From contig WRMA01000007.1 of the NCBI GenBank assembly GCA_009777355.1, forward strand, positions 1-42,269: a stretch of DNA of 42,269 nucleotides, in the 5' to 3' direction. The notes beneath the pieces are model-generated. The model saw only the letters and a list, made by a program, of their open reading frames with translations. It did no database searches and was not told where the DNA came from. This stretch comes from Oscillospiraceae bacterium (lineage in GTDB: Bacteria; Bacillota; Clostridia; Oscillospirales; WRJC01). The position numbers and the translations under genes were made by a program. Positions 23,079-32,300 of this stretch are shown one piece after another. The number at the start of each line of letters is the position of its first letter. The first letter of the stretch is position 1.

Positions 23079-23118
23079 CCCCGGAGGATAGGTTTATCCG
23101 AAAACCTTTCCTCCGGAA
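23079..23118. terminator. Intrinsic terminator between hicB and the M23 peptidase gene
   Basis: CCGGAGGA pairs with TCCTCCGG, with an inner AGGTTT / AAACCT stem. On the minus strand it is followed by GTTTTTGTTTTTTG, a strong T-tract, so it mainly ends the peptidase transcript. Confidence 0.8.
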
Positions 23119-23137
23119 TTTAAATCTATTTATTTAA

Positions 23138-24058
23138 TCAAAAACCGATATAGTCGAACGGGTCGGCAGGTTCTCCGTCTTTCGTCATCTCGAAATGCAG
23201 GTGGGGAACGTCGCCGGTTTCTATTAGCGCGGTCTGCCCTACCAGGCCGATTGTCTCGCCTGATTTAATCTGCGCGCCGGGCGTTATATTCGCCGGAATT
23301 GTTTCGTGGAGATTTTTATATATAGATTTTATACCGCCGTAATGTTCTATGACGACGGTTTTACCCATTAACGGGTCGTCGTGTACGCTGTATACGACGC
23401 CGTCCGAAACGGATTTTACGCCCGCGCCGATTTCGCTTTCTATATCTATACCCGCATGGGTTCTGTAATCGTTCATCGCAAGACAGTATTCATGGGTATT
23501 CGGGCTGTGGAGCTTTAACACCTGACCCTGTACGGGTCTCGCGAAAACCGACGGATTAGAGAAGACTTCTATCGCGTCTCTGACAGAATCGTCGATAAAA
23601 TCGGCCGTTCTGTCGGTCGGCAAAGGCGGCTCTTCTTGATTCTCCTGATTCTGCTGATTCTCCTGCCCCGCGGGTTCGATAACTTCGCCGGACTCTCCGG
23701 ATTCGTTATTGTTATTGTTCCCGGGTAAATCAGTCTGAGGTTCGGCTATGGGTTCGGGGATTTCCCTCTCGTCGATTTCACGGGGCTGAGTTTGGGGTTC
23801 TGTTTTGGTTTCCGTTGCCGGTTCAGTCTGAGGCTCCGTCTCTCTTCTCCTGAAGAAATCCAGAATCGCCTCCTCGCTGTCCGCGTTGTTATTATTATTT
23901 TCGCCGCCGTTTAAATTCAGGTTCGCGTTGCTTTGATTCTGCGTTTCGCTCTGGTTAAACATAGAATATATGCTTAAAAACATTATGCTTACGATACATA
24001 ACACCAAAACGATATAGAGAACTTTTGTTATGTTGCTGTTTCTTTTTTTGAAATTCAT
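23138..24058 (-). CDS. Membrane-anchored M23 (LytM/SpoIIQ-like) peptidase
   Basis: A 306-residue protein with one N-terminal membrane anchor (VLYIVLVLCIVSIMFLSIYS, residues 14-33), a long low-complexity Asn/Gln/Glu/Thr/Pro linker (about 34-150) and a C-terminal M23 domain. The metal motif is intact: HAGIDIE (HxxxD) and HLHFEM (HxH), so it may be an active peptidoglycan endopeptidase outside the membrane. The layout recalls SpoIIQ, but no sporulation genes flank it and SpoIIQ metal sites vary, so that is only a possibility. Confidence 0.88.
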   Translation of the reverse strand: MNFKKRNSNITKVLYIVLVLCIVSIMFLSIYSMFNQSETQNQSNANLNLNGGENNNNNADSEEAILDFFRRRETEPQTEPATETKTEPQTQPREIDEREIPEPIAEPQTDLPGNNNNNESGESGEVIEPAGQENQQNQENQEEPPLPTDRTADFIDDSVRDAIEVFSNPSVFARPVQGQVLKLHSPNTHEYCLAMNDYRTHAGIDIESEIGAGVKSVSDGVVYSVHDDPLMGKTVVIEHYGGIKSIYKNLHETIPANITPGAQIKSGETIGLVGQTALIETGDVPHLHFEMTKDGEPADPFDYIGF

Positions 24059-24134
24059 AAAATTATATGACCTCCCGGAAAATAATTAATTCTCATAAGA
24101 TTTATTTTCTAATTATAGATATTTTTGCCTTTTA

Positions 24135-24164
24135 TTGAGAATTTATACAGGAAATTTATATAAT
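24135..24164 (+). promoter_or_regulatory. Promoter of trmFO
   Basis: TTGAGA, 18-base spacer, TATAAT. Transcription would start near 24171, so the only upstream in-frame TTG (24135) is part of the -35 box and cannot be the start codon. Confidence 0.65.
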
Positions 24165-24197
24165 TTAAAAAAAATTTTTTTTTACAGGAGGGGAAAA

Positions 24198-25589
24198 ATC
24201 ATAAACGATACGCAGAAAATACCGGAAACGCCGGAAATCAATATAATCGGCGCGGGTCTCGCGGGGTGCGAGGCGGCATGGCAGGCGGCGGAGCGCGGGG
24301 TAAAAGTAAAACTTTTCGAGATGAAGCCGGTTAAATTTTCACCCGCGCACTCGGATAAAAATTTCGCGGAGCTCGTCTGCTCAAATTCTTTTAAGGCGAA
24401 AAGCATAGAAAACGCGGTCGGATTATTAAAAAAAGAACTTGAAACCGGAGGAAGCCTGATAATCGAGGCGGCGTACGCTTCACAAGTCCCGGCGGGCGGA
24501 GCTTTAGCCGTCGACAGGGATAATTTTGCCGGATATATAACGGATAAAATAAAATCGCATAGAAATATAGAAGTTATAATCGGGGAAGTTGGGAAGATAG
24601 ATTTGAATAAGATTAATATTATCGCTACAGGGCCGCTGACTTCCGAAAGTCTTCACGAAGAAATAAGATTATTAATAGGCGGGGAATATCTGGAGTTTTT
24701 CGACGCCGCCGCGCCGATAGTGAGTATGGATTCTATAGATTTCGTAAGCGAAGGCGGCGCGTTTTATGCGTCCAGATATGACAAAGGGGATAAAGATTAT
24801 ATAAACTGCCCCCTTACAAAAGAAGAATATGAAATATTTCATAAAGCCTTGATATCTGCCCAAACCGTGAAGCTTCGCGGATTTGAGACGGAGTATATCG
24901 AAAAGAACGTGTTCGAGGGATGTATGCCGGTTGAGATAACGGCGAAAAGAGGGGAGGAGACCCTCCTGTTCGGGTGTATGAAACCCGTTGGCATAACAGA
25001 CCCGAAAACGGGTAAGCAGCCGTACGCCGCAGTACAGTTAAGGCAGGACAACAAAGAGGGAACTATGTATAATATAGTGGGATTCCAGACGAATTTAACT
25101 TTCCCCGAACAAAAACGGGTGTTTTCTCTTATACCGGCTCTTAAAAACTGCGAATTTTTAAGATACGGGGTAATGCACAGGAACACTTTTATAAATTCGC
25201 CGGAACTTCTCGATAATTGCTATAATCTTAAAGAGAACGGAAATATATATTTCGCCGGGCAAATCACGGGAACTGAAGGTTACGTATGCTCCGCGGCGTC
25301 GGGATTCTCCGCGGGAATCGCGGCGGCTTCGAAAATACTGGGTTTGCCGGGTTATATTTTCCCGAAATCCACGGCAATCGGCGCGCTCGCGCATTATATA
25401 AGCGGCGGGAGTATGCATAGATTTCAGCCTATGGGCATAAACTTCGGAATAATAGAGAATCCGGAGATTACGGGTAAAATAAAGGGCGGGAAAAAATTTA
25501 TAAGGCAGAAGATTGCGGAAATCTCGCTCGAATATATGACAAACTGGAGAAATTCGCAAAAACATCTTGAAAAACTTCCGGGAATGTGA
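24198..25589 (+). CDS. trmFO: Folate-dependent tRNA (uracil54-C5)-methyltransferase TrmFO, non-AUG start
   Basis: Makes ribothymidine at tRNA position 54 using methylenetetrahydrofolate and FAD. N-terminal FAD-binding NIIGAGLAGCEAAWQAAERG, the conserved AELVCSNSFK, the PAGGALAVDRD block and GFQTNLTFPEQKRVFSLIPA identify it. Family members start a few residues before the GAGLAG loop. No ATG, GTG or TTG exists there: AGGAGGGG (24186-24193) is followed by AAAA-ATC-ATA in frame, so AUC (24198) or AUA (24201) is the likely start, giving 462-463 residues. A long form from TTG 24135 is unlikely because that TTG lies in the promoter. Confidence 0.9.
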   Translation: MINDTQKIPETPEINIIGAGLAGCEAAWQAAERGVKVKLFEMKPVKFSPAHSDKNFAELVCSNSFKAKSIENAVGLLKKELETGGSLIIEAAYASQVPAGGALAVDRDNFAGYITDKIKSHRNIEVIIGEVGKIDLNKINIIATGPLTSESLHEEIRLLIGGEYLEFFDAAAPIVSMDSIDFVSEGGAFYASRYDKGDKDYINCPLTKEEYEIFHKALISAQTVKLRGFETEYIEKNVFEGCMPVEITAKRGEETLLFGCMKPVGITDPKTGKQPYAAVQLRQDNKEGTMYNIVGFQTNLTFPEQKRVFSLIPALKNCEFLRYGVMHRNTFINSPELLDNCYNLKENGNIYFAGQITGTEGYVCSAASGFSAGIAAASKILGLPGYIFPKSTAIGALAHYISGGSMHRFQPMGINFGIIENPEITGKIKGGKKFIRQKIAEISLEYMTNWRNSQKHLEKLPGM

Positions 25590-25614
25590 TATAATACCAA
25601 TATGCAATTAAAAT

Positions 25615-25693
25615 GTAGGGGCGGCCATTGGCCGTCCGTCTGAAAAACGTCAAAACTGCGTTGGTTTTGCGGACGCGCAATGCGCGCCCCTAC
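25615..25693. repeat. Nested palindromic repeat, GTAGGG...CCCTAC family, copy B
   Basis: 79 bp between trmFO and plsX. Left arm holds GGCCATTGGCC, right arm GCGCAATGCGC, each self-complementary. The same length and nearly the same sequence recur at 39948-40026. Confidence 0.85.
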
Positions 25694-25777
25694 AATCAGG
25701 ATTTTAATTTCGCAAGAAGTCTATTGAATAAATACCAGAAAAAATCAAAATGCGAAAGGGCAGAGTATATTAAAATT

Positions 25778-26785
25778 ATGAAAATACTTCTGGACGCTAT
25801 GGGCGGAGACCACGCTCCCGACGAAACCGTCAAGGGCGCGGCTCTCGCGGTCGGCGAACTCGACGTTGAGATTATTCTCGTCGGGGATAAAAATAAAATA
25901 AACAAAGTAATCGAAGAGAATAAACTATCGAGGAAGAATATAGCGGTCGTACATACGGAACAGGTACTGACAATGGAAGACGACCCGATATCCGTCGTAA
26001 AATCGCGCAAGGATTCTTCTATGGGAGTGTGTTTCCGTATGCTTGCGGACGACAGGGACGACGAAATAAAAGCGATGGTATCGGCCGGAAATTCCGGCGC
26101 GCTTCTCGCGGGTTCGAGTCTCGTGATAAAACGCATACACGATATAAAGAGAGCGGCGATTGCGGTCGTCCTGCCGTTTGAGAGGAAGACGCTGTTAATA
26201 GACGCGGGCGCGAATCTCGATATAAAAGCGGAGTATTTAAAACAGTTCGGGTTTATGGGTTCTATATATATGAAGAAAATCTTCGGGATAGAATCGCCTA
26301 CCGTCGGTCTCGCGAACAACGGCGCGGAGCAGACTAAGGGAACTCCGGAACACGTCGAGGCGTATAAACTGCTGTCGGGTACAAAGACTATAAATTTCGT
26401 CGGCAATATAGAAGGCAGGGATATGACGATGAGGGAAAAAAGCAGCGACGTTCTGGTTACGGACGGATTCACGGGGAATATGATTCTGAAATTAACCGAA
26501 GGTTTCGGGATTTACATGAGTCACAGGCTTAAAGATATGTTTCTCAAAGATTTCTTCACGAAAGTCTCGGCGGTTTTATTAAAAAATTCCCTGCGCGAAT
26601 TTAAGCGGTCTTTCGACCAGTCGGAATACGGGGGCGCGCCGTTTCTGGGAGTGCGCAAGCCGGTCATAAAAGCCCACGGGAGCGCGAACGCGAAAGCGAT
26701 AAAAAACGCCGCGCGCCAGGCGAAATTCTGCGTCGAGACGAAGCTCGTCGAGGAGATAGAGCTGCAAAGCAGGATAAACAAGTAG
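25778..26785 (+). CDS. plsX: Phosphate acyltransferase PlsX
   Basis: Converts acyl-ACP and phosphate to acyl-phosphate for phospholipid synthesis; a peripheral membrane enzyme. The start is the ATG at 25778 (MKILLDAMGGDHAPDETVKG), the family's usual N-terminus, giving 335 residues; the frame stays open upstream through repeat B. Other blocks: VSAGNSGALLAGSSLVIKRI, LLIDAGANLDIK, NFVGNIEGRDM and VTDGFTGNMILK. In most Bacillota acpP and rnc follow; here a DUF433/DUF5615 pair replaces acpP. The stop codon TAG is the first TAG of repeat C. Confidence 0.95.
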   Translation: MKILLDAMGGDHAPDETVKGAALAVGELDVEIILVGDKNKINKVIEENKLSRKNIAVVHTEQVLTMEDDPISVVKSRKDSSMGVCFRMLADDRDDEIKAMVSAGNSGALLAGSSLVIKRIHDIKRAAIAVVLPFERKTLLIDAGANLDIKAEYLKQFGFMGSIYMKKIFGIESPTVGLANNGAEQTKGTPEHVEAYKLLSGTKTINFVGNIEGRDMTMREKSSDVLVTDGFTGNMILKLTEGFGIYMSHRLKDMFLKDFFTKVSAVLLKNSLREFKRSFDQSEYGGAPFLGVRKPVIKAHGSANAKAIKNAARQAKFCVETKLVEEIELQSRINK

Positions 26786-26849
26786 GGGCGATTATCAATC
26801 GCCCGTGAGAAACTGCGGATATATGCGGGCGAATAATATTCGCCCCTGC
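26782..26849. repeat. Nested palindromic repeat, GTAGGG...CCCTAC family, copy C
   Basis: Left arm palindrome GGCGATTATCAATCGCC, right arm GGCGAATAATATTCGCC; the right end reads CCCTGC rather than CCCTAC. The left end supplies the plsX stop codon. Confidence 0.8.
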
Positions 26850-26890
26850 GCGCGATTTGAACAGAAATAAAACAATAAGGAGTTAATAAT

Positions 26891-27124
26891 ATGGCTTTTA
26901 AACTTGACAGGATTACTTTTGCGTCTGATATCATGGGCGGTCAGGCGTGTATACGGGATATCAGAGTTCCGGTTTCATTGATTATGAATATGCTCGCAAA
27001 CGGGGCGTCGTTTTCAGACGTGCTTGAAGATTATGAATATCTCGAAGAAGAAGATATTAAACAGGCTCTTAAATATGCTTCATGGACGGCAAGCGACCAG
27101 GTTTTGCTTTATGAGAGGGCGTAA
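26891..27124 (+). CDS. DUF433-family antitoxin-like protein
   Basis: A 77-residue protein with the DUF433 signature: ITFASDIMGGQACIRDIRVP, VSLIMNMLANGASFSDVLED, YEYLEEEDIKQALKYAS. DUF433 is an HTH-like small domain often paired with PIN-like DUF5615 proteins, as here with a two-base gap. It has AAGGAG upstream. The pair occupies the acpP position between plsX and rnc. Confidence 0.88.
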   Translation: MAFKLDRITFASDIMGGQACIRDIRVPVSLIMNMLANGASFSDVLEDYEYLEEEDIKQALKYASWTASDQVLLYERA

Positions 27125-27126
27125 AA

Positions 27127-27522
27127 ATGAGGTTTTTAGCAGATATGGGCGTATCTCCGCGCTGCGTGGAATGGCTGCGTACGCAGGGATATGACGCGGT
27201 TCATTTATATGAACAGGATTTGCATAAACTTGCGGACGGCGATATTTTAAAAAAGGCGCGCGCGGAGAAGAGAGTTTTATTGACGATGGATTTGGATTTT
27301 GCCAGAATTTTGTCAAGTCTTGAAGCTGATAATTTACCGCTTACCGTGATATTTAGATTAAGCGACCACCGTCCGCATAATATACAGGCTATGCTTGAAA
27401 TAATATTGCCGGCTATTGAGCAGTATTCGGAACGGGGCGGCGCCATATTTTCTGTGAACGATAATAAAACACGGATTCGCCGGCTGCCGATTAATATTAA
27501 CGGGGGAAAAGAACATGAGTGA
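27127..27522 (+). CDS. DUF5615 PIN-like toxin candidate
   Basis: A 131-residue PIN-like (Mut7-C-type) protein: MRFLADMGVSPRCVEWLRTQ, GYDAVHLYEQDLHKLADGDI, LLTMDLDFARI. The Asp residues at 6, about 40 and about 58-60 give the expected acidic, metal-binding cluster, so an RNase role is plausible. It forms a two-gene module with the DUF433 gene. The C-terminus (VNDNKTRIRRLPI) is the family's usual ending. Confidence 0.85.
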   Translation: MRFLADMGVSPRCVEWLRTQGYDAVHLYEQDLHKLADGDILKKARAEKRVLLTMDLDFARILSSLEADNLPLTVIFRLSDHRPHNIQAMLEIILPAIEQYSERGGAIFSVNDNKTRIRRLPININGGKEHE

Positions 27523-27543
27523 AAGAGAAAAGGTATAAAATTA

Positions 27544-28299
27544 ATGAAACAGAAAACAGATTTGAAAATCACGAAAAAAAGAAGCAAGTCGAACGCGGAG
27601 AACTCGGCGGTCGATTTCGCAAAGAAAATCAAATACGACTACAAAGATATTTCTCTGCTTGAAACGGCTCTGACCCATTCGTCGTACTCGAACGAAATGC
27701 GGTCGAAAGGCGTAAAAATCGAATGTAACCAGAGGCTCGAGTTTCTGGGAGATTCGGTATTGTCCCTGATAACGTCGGAGTATATTTACTCGAAGCTGAA
27801 AAACAGCAAAGAAGGGGAGCTTACCCGCGTAAGGGCGAGTATCGTCTGCGAGGATTCGCTGTTTAAATTCGCCGAATCCATAAATCTCGGCGACGCCCTG
27901 TTTTTGGGCAAAGGCGAAATCGGCTCGAACGGAAGGAATCGTAAGTCTACTCTCGCGGACGCTTTCGAAGCCGTTCTGGGTTCTGTTTTTCTTGACGGAG
28001 GATTCGACGCGGCTAAGAAGTTTTTGTTTAGATTTATAACGAAACCGATAGAAAGTATATCAGACGGGGGAAAAACGGAGGACCATAAGAGTCTTCTCCA
28101 GCAGATAATCCAGCAGGGCGGCGAGGGAACGCTTAGATATACTCTCGTCAGCGCGACCGGACCGGACCACGAGAAGATTTTTGAAGTGAACGCCGAATTA
28201 AACAATAATATTATAGGCGAGGGAAAGGGCGCGTCAAAAAAAGAGGCTGAGCAGAACGCGGCAAAAGAAGCCCTCGGACTGTTCGGGTATCAGAATTAA
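27544..28299 (+). CDS. rnc: Ribonuclease III
   Basis: Endonuclease specific for double-stranded RNA; processes rRNA precursors and mRNA duplexes. The 251-residue protein has the signature NQRLEFLGDSVL (residues 62-73), a second acidic site in ADAFEAVLGSVFLDGG, and a C-terminal dsRNA-binding domain with GEGKGASKKEAEQNAAKEAL. A 25-residue Lys-rich N-terminal extension is longer than usual. It would be the enzyme that cuts toxin mRNA-antitoxin RNA duplexes such as the one at 9.6 kb. It precedes the radical SAM gene and smc. Confidence 0.96.
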   Translation: MKQKTDLKITKKRSKSNAENSAVDFAKKIKYDYKDISLLETALTHSSYSNEMRSKGVKIECNQRLEFLGDSVLSLITSEYIYSKLKNSKEGELTRVRASIVCEDSLFKFAESINLGDALFLGKGEIGSNGRNRKSTLADAFEAVLGSVFLDGGFDAAKKFLFRFITKPIESISDGGKTEDHKSLLQQIIQQGGEGTLRYTLVSATGPDHEKIFEVNAELNNNIIGEGKGASKKEAEQNAAKEALGLFGYQN

Positions 28300-28309
28300 A
28301 AAAATATTT

Positions 28310-29344
28310 ATGAGAAAGCATTATAATATACCCGTCTTTATCACCCATTCGGGCTGCAGAAATAACTGCGTTTTCTGCAACCAGAAAATCATAACGGGGC
28401 AGTCCGGAAGCGCGGACGAGGAAAAAATAAAACGGACAATCGAAAAATTTACAGATATTATTTATAGAAATAATCAGGATAATCGCGCCGGCGCTGAAAT
28501 CGCTTTTTTCGGGGGTTCTTTTACCGGGCTTGAAAAAAGCGAGATGATTAGATATTTAGAAATCGCGAACAGATATATAGATAAATATAAAATCATAACG
28601 GGCGTACGCCTTTCAACGAGACCGGATTATATTACCAAGGAAATAATTGATATTTTATTGAAATATAATACAAAGGCAATCGAACTGGGAATCCAGAGTA
28701 TGTTCGACGAGGTTTTGTCCGCGTGCAAAAGAGGGCATACGTCAAAAGACAGTAAGAACGCTTGCGGGATAATAAAAGACGCGGGGATAAATCTAACCGG
28801 GCAAATCATGCTCGGACTTCCGGGTTCGAACCGGGAAAAAGATATAGAGACGGCGGAGATTCTCGTGAAACTGGGGATAGATTCCGCGAGGATATACCCG
28901 GCGGCGGTTCTTGAAGACACCGAACTCTGCGAGTTGTACAGAAACGGGAGATACGAGCCTTTGAGTCTCGATGAGGCTGTGTTCAGGGCGAAAGAAATAA
29001 AGAAAATCTTTGACTATAATAATATAAAAGTTATTAGAATGGGTTTATGTTCGTCGGATATAGATATAAATGATAGTAATATTATCGCGGGGGTTTATCA
29101 CCCCGCGTTCGGGGAGCTTGTCGAAAGCGAGATTATATACGACAGACTTGCTGAAGAGACAGAAAAAATTTGCAGGGGCGCGCATTGCGCGTCCGGCGGT
29201 GTTATTATTCGCATGAACGATGATAGTCTTGTTATATACGCGGACAAGAAAGATATGTCAAAGACGGTCGGGCATAAGAGAAGAAACATAGAGAGACTAA
29301 AAGAAAAGTTTAATTTAAGAGAAATAATAGTAACGGAGAAATAA
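28310..29344 (+). CDS. Radical SAM protein, Elp3-like
   Basis: A 344-residue radical SAM enzyme with the cluster motif CRNNCVFCN (CxxxCxxC, residues 16-24), FFGGSFTGL as the SAM-binding glycine motif, and IQSMFDEVLSACKRGHT. It resembles the Elp3-like, coproporphyrinogen-oxidase-like proteins that often lie between rnc and smc in Clostridia; substrate unknown. In the C-terminal third a 24-bp half of a palindromic repeat is read in frame as CRGAHCASG. It ends 3 bases before smc. Confidence 0.88.
   Translation: MRKHYNIPVFITHSGCRNNCVFCNQKIITGQSGSADEEKIKRTIEKFTDIIYRNNQDNRAGAEIAFFGGSFTGLEKSEMIRYLEIANRYIDKYKIITGVRLSTRPDYITKEIIDILLKYNTKAIELGIQSMFDEVLSACKRGHTSKDSKNACGIIKDAGINLTGQIMLGLPGSNREKDIETAEILVKLGIDSARIYPAAVLEDTELCELYRNGRYEPLSLDEAVFRAKEIKKIFDYNNIKVIRMGLCSSDIDINDSNIIAGVYHPAFGELVESEIIYDRLAEETEKICRGAHCASGGVIIRMNDDSLVIYADKKDMSKTVGHKRRNIERLKEKFNLREIIVTEK
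29172..29195. repeat. Half-element of the GTAGGG...CCCTAC repeat inside the radical SAM gene
   Basis: GCAGGGGCGCGCATTGCGCG followed by TCCG matches the right arm of copies B and D (reverse complement) at 23 of 24 positions. It is read in frame. Confidence 0.7.
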
Positions 29345-29347
29345 AAA

Positions 29348-32300
29348 GTGTTCTTAAAAACAGTTGAACTGACCGGGTTCAAATCGTTTCCGTCGAAAAC
29401 GTCTATTACTTTCGAGAGGGGTATAACGGCTATTATCGGTCCGAACGGCAGCGGTAAATCGAATATTTCGGACGCAATCAGGTGGGTTTTCGGCGAGACG
29501 TCTTCTAAAGCTATGCGCGGCTCAAAAATGGAGGACGTTATTTTCGGCGGGACAAAAGAAGTAAGGCCGTCGAGTTTCGCGAGGGTTTCTCTCGTTATAG
29601 ACAACTCCGATAATCTCGTGGACTGCGATTTCAGCGAAATAAAAATCACGAGACAGCTTGCGAGGTCGGGAGAGAGCGGATATTTTATCAACGACAGAAG
29701 CGTCAGACTAAAAGATATATACGAGCTTTTTTTGAACACGGGAGTCGGCAGAGAGGGTTATTCTATAATAGGCCAGGGGAAAATAGCCGAGCTGATTTCG
29801 AGAAGAAGCGAGGACAGGCGCGGGATATTTGAGGAAGCGTCGGGAATATCAAAATACAGGTACAAAAAATCGGAAGCCGAAAAAAAATTATCGAACGTTG
29901 AGGATAATTTAACGAGAATAAAAGATATCGTTTACGGACTCGGGGAACGGCTCGAAACTCTCGGGCCCGAGGCTGAAAAGGCGAAGAAATATATAGAGCT
30001 TTACGAGAGGAAAAAATCGCTCGAAATATATACGTGGGTCGATTCGGCGGAGAAAATCAAACGGGAATTTGAGAAATTAATAAGCGGCTGCGAAATATCG
30101 AAGTTTAATTACGAAAACGCGGACTCGGAATTTATCAGACTGAACGAAAAGACGGACAATCTATATAATAAAATCCAGGAAATCAATCTGTTATATGAGA
30201 ACAGAAAAAACGAAAATCACAGGATTGCGAATAATATAGTGACAAAAAATTCGGATATCGAAATATTAAAAAATAATATCTCGAAAATCCGTGATAATAT
30301 AGAATTTAATCTTTATGAATTTAACAGAAACAAGAGTGATATTGAAATTCTTGACAGAGATATAGCAGACAAAACGATTATAATAGACAGAATAAGTTCA
30401 GAATATAAATCGCTTGAACTCGAAATAGAAGATATTGTTAATTATTCCGAACATATAGAGTTTAAACTGTTGGAAATCAATAATAAAATCGAAGAAATCA
30501 ATAATATATTATCTGAAATAAATACTGAAATAAACGAGCTTAAAATAAAAATCTCGGAAAAAAACAGCGAAATCAGGCATATAAGCGAGAGAAAAGAGAT
30601 ATTATCGAGGGAAATCGGGAAAATCGGGGATATAAGAGAGAAGAATAAAAAAGAACTCGGGATTTTAAATTCCCTTAAAAAATCAGCCCTGACAGAAAAA
30701 GAAAAGTCGGAATTAAAACTTGCGGAGACTGAAAACAAAATAAAAGATTTGGTAAATTCTGAAAAATCAAAGCGTAAAGAACTGGATTCCCTGTATCTAA
30801 AAAGCGAAAGAAACGAGAATACAATCCAGACTTTAACGCATATTTACGAGAATCTGGAGGGTTATCCGGACAGCGTTAAAAGCGTGATAAAAAGAGGCCT
30901 GAAAGGCGTAAACGGAACGATTGCGCAGTTAATAGAAACCGACGAAAAATATTCCGAAGCAATCGAAGTCGCTCTCGGGCAGAATCTCCAGAATATAATA
31001 GTAGACGACGAAAATTCGGCGAAAGAAGCGATAAGATATCTCAAGACGAATAATCTCGGACGCGCGACGTTTTATCCGAGAAATATAATAAAGGGCAGGT
31101 TTATAGAACGCGAAAAGCTCGATTATCTATGCAGGAATAATAAAGCGTCGGGGTTTATAGACGCGGGCAGCGAGCTCGTCTCATGCGAACAGAAATATAT
31201 AAATATAATAAAATATCTGCTCGGCAGGACTATAATCTGCGATAATATAAATAATGCGGCAAAAATCGCGGAGAGATTAAACTATATGTATAAAATCGTC
31301 ACTCTCGACGGTCAGGTAATAAACGCGGGCGGTTCTTTTACGGGAGGTTCGACGGCAAGAAAAAGCTCGATGCTGTCGAATAAAAATAAAATAGAAAATC
31401 TTAAAAATCAAAATATTGAACACGCAAAAAATCAAAAAGAGATTTCAGGACAAATCGAAAAAATAGCCGGCTATATAAATCGGCTGAACAAAGAATATGA
31501 TTTACAGAAAGAAGAGCTTAACTCAAAAATCCTGGATTTATATAATCTGGACTCTGATATAAAGCTGAAAATTTCAGAAGTCGAACTCGGGGAATCGCAA
31601 ATCAATTCGGCCGAAAACGAAATCAGGGAGAACGCCGGAAATCTTGTCCGGGAAACAAAAAAAGAACTCGAAGGCAAACTTTCTGAATACGGGAGAAAAT
31701 TCGGCGAAAATACCCGGATTCTGGACGAACTTAAAAATCAGGCGAAAAAAACGTCCGGAGAAAAAGACGCCGTTTTGATTAAGATAAACGAACAGAGACT
31801 CGTTTTATCGGGGGTTTTAAATAATATAAATATAGAGACAGAGCGACTGGAAAATTTGAACAGGGAGAGGGTAAATCTTAAAAACAAAAACGCCCGGCTT
31901 TCAGACGATAACAAAGAGAAAAACAGCGAGTTGATTTCAGGGGAAAACAAAATCGAAGCTGAAAAAAAAGAAATCGAAGAACTGACAAAAACGGCCGGAA
32001 GAATAGCGCTTGAATTGCTTGAATATGAAAAGGGGCGTACGAATCTCGAAAAAGAAAACGCCGAAACGAAAAATAATATCAAAGACAAAGCGGCCGAGCG
32101 CGACGCCCTCTTCAGGGAACACACAAGGCTCGAATCTATGAGAAGCGAAAAAGAAAAAGAACACGATTCAATCATAAATAAACTTTGGGAAGAATATAAT
32201 CTGACTTTTTCGGACGCGAAAGAAATGGTCCTGACCTCTCTCGAAACGTCGCAGATTACAGTAATAACGGAAAATCCCGGGAACATCGCAAAGGAACTCT

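Noticed and set aside
25696-26472. 258-codon frame opposite plsX
   Set aside because: Mirror of a conserved gene; Ser/Pro-rich with no motif or ribosome site.
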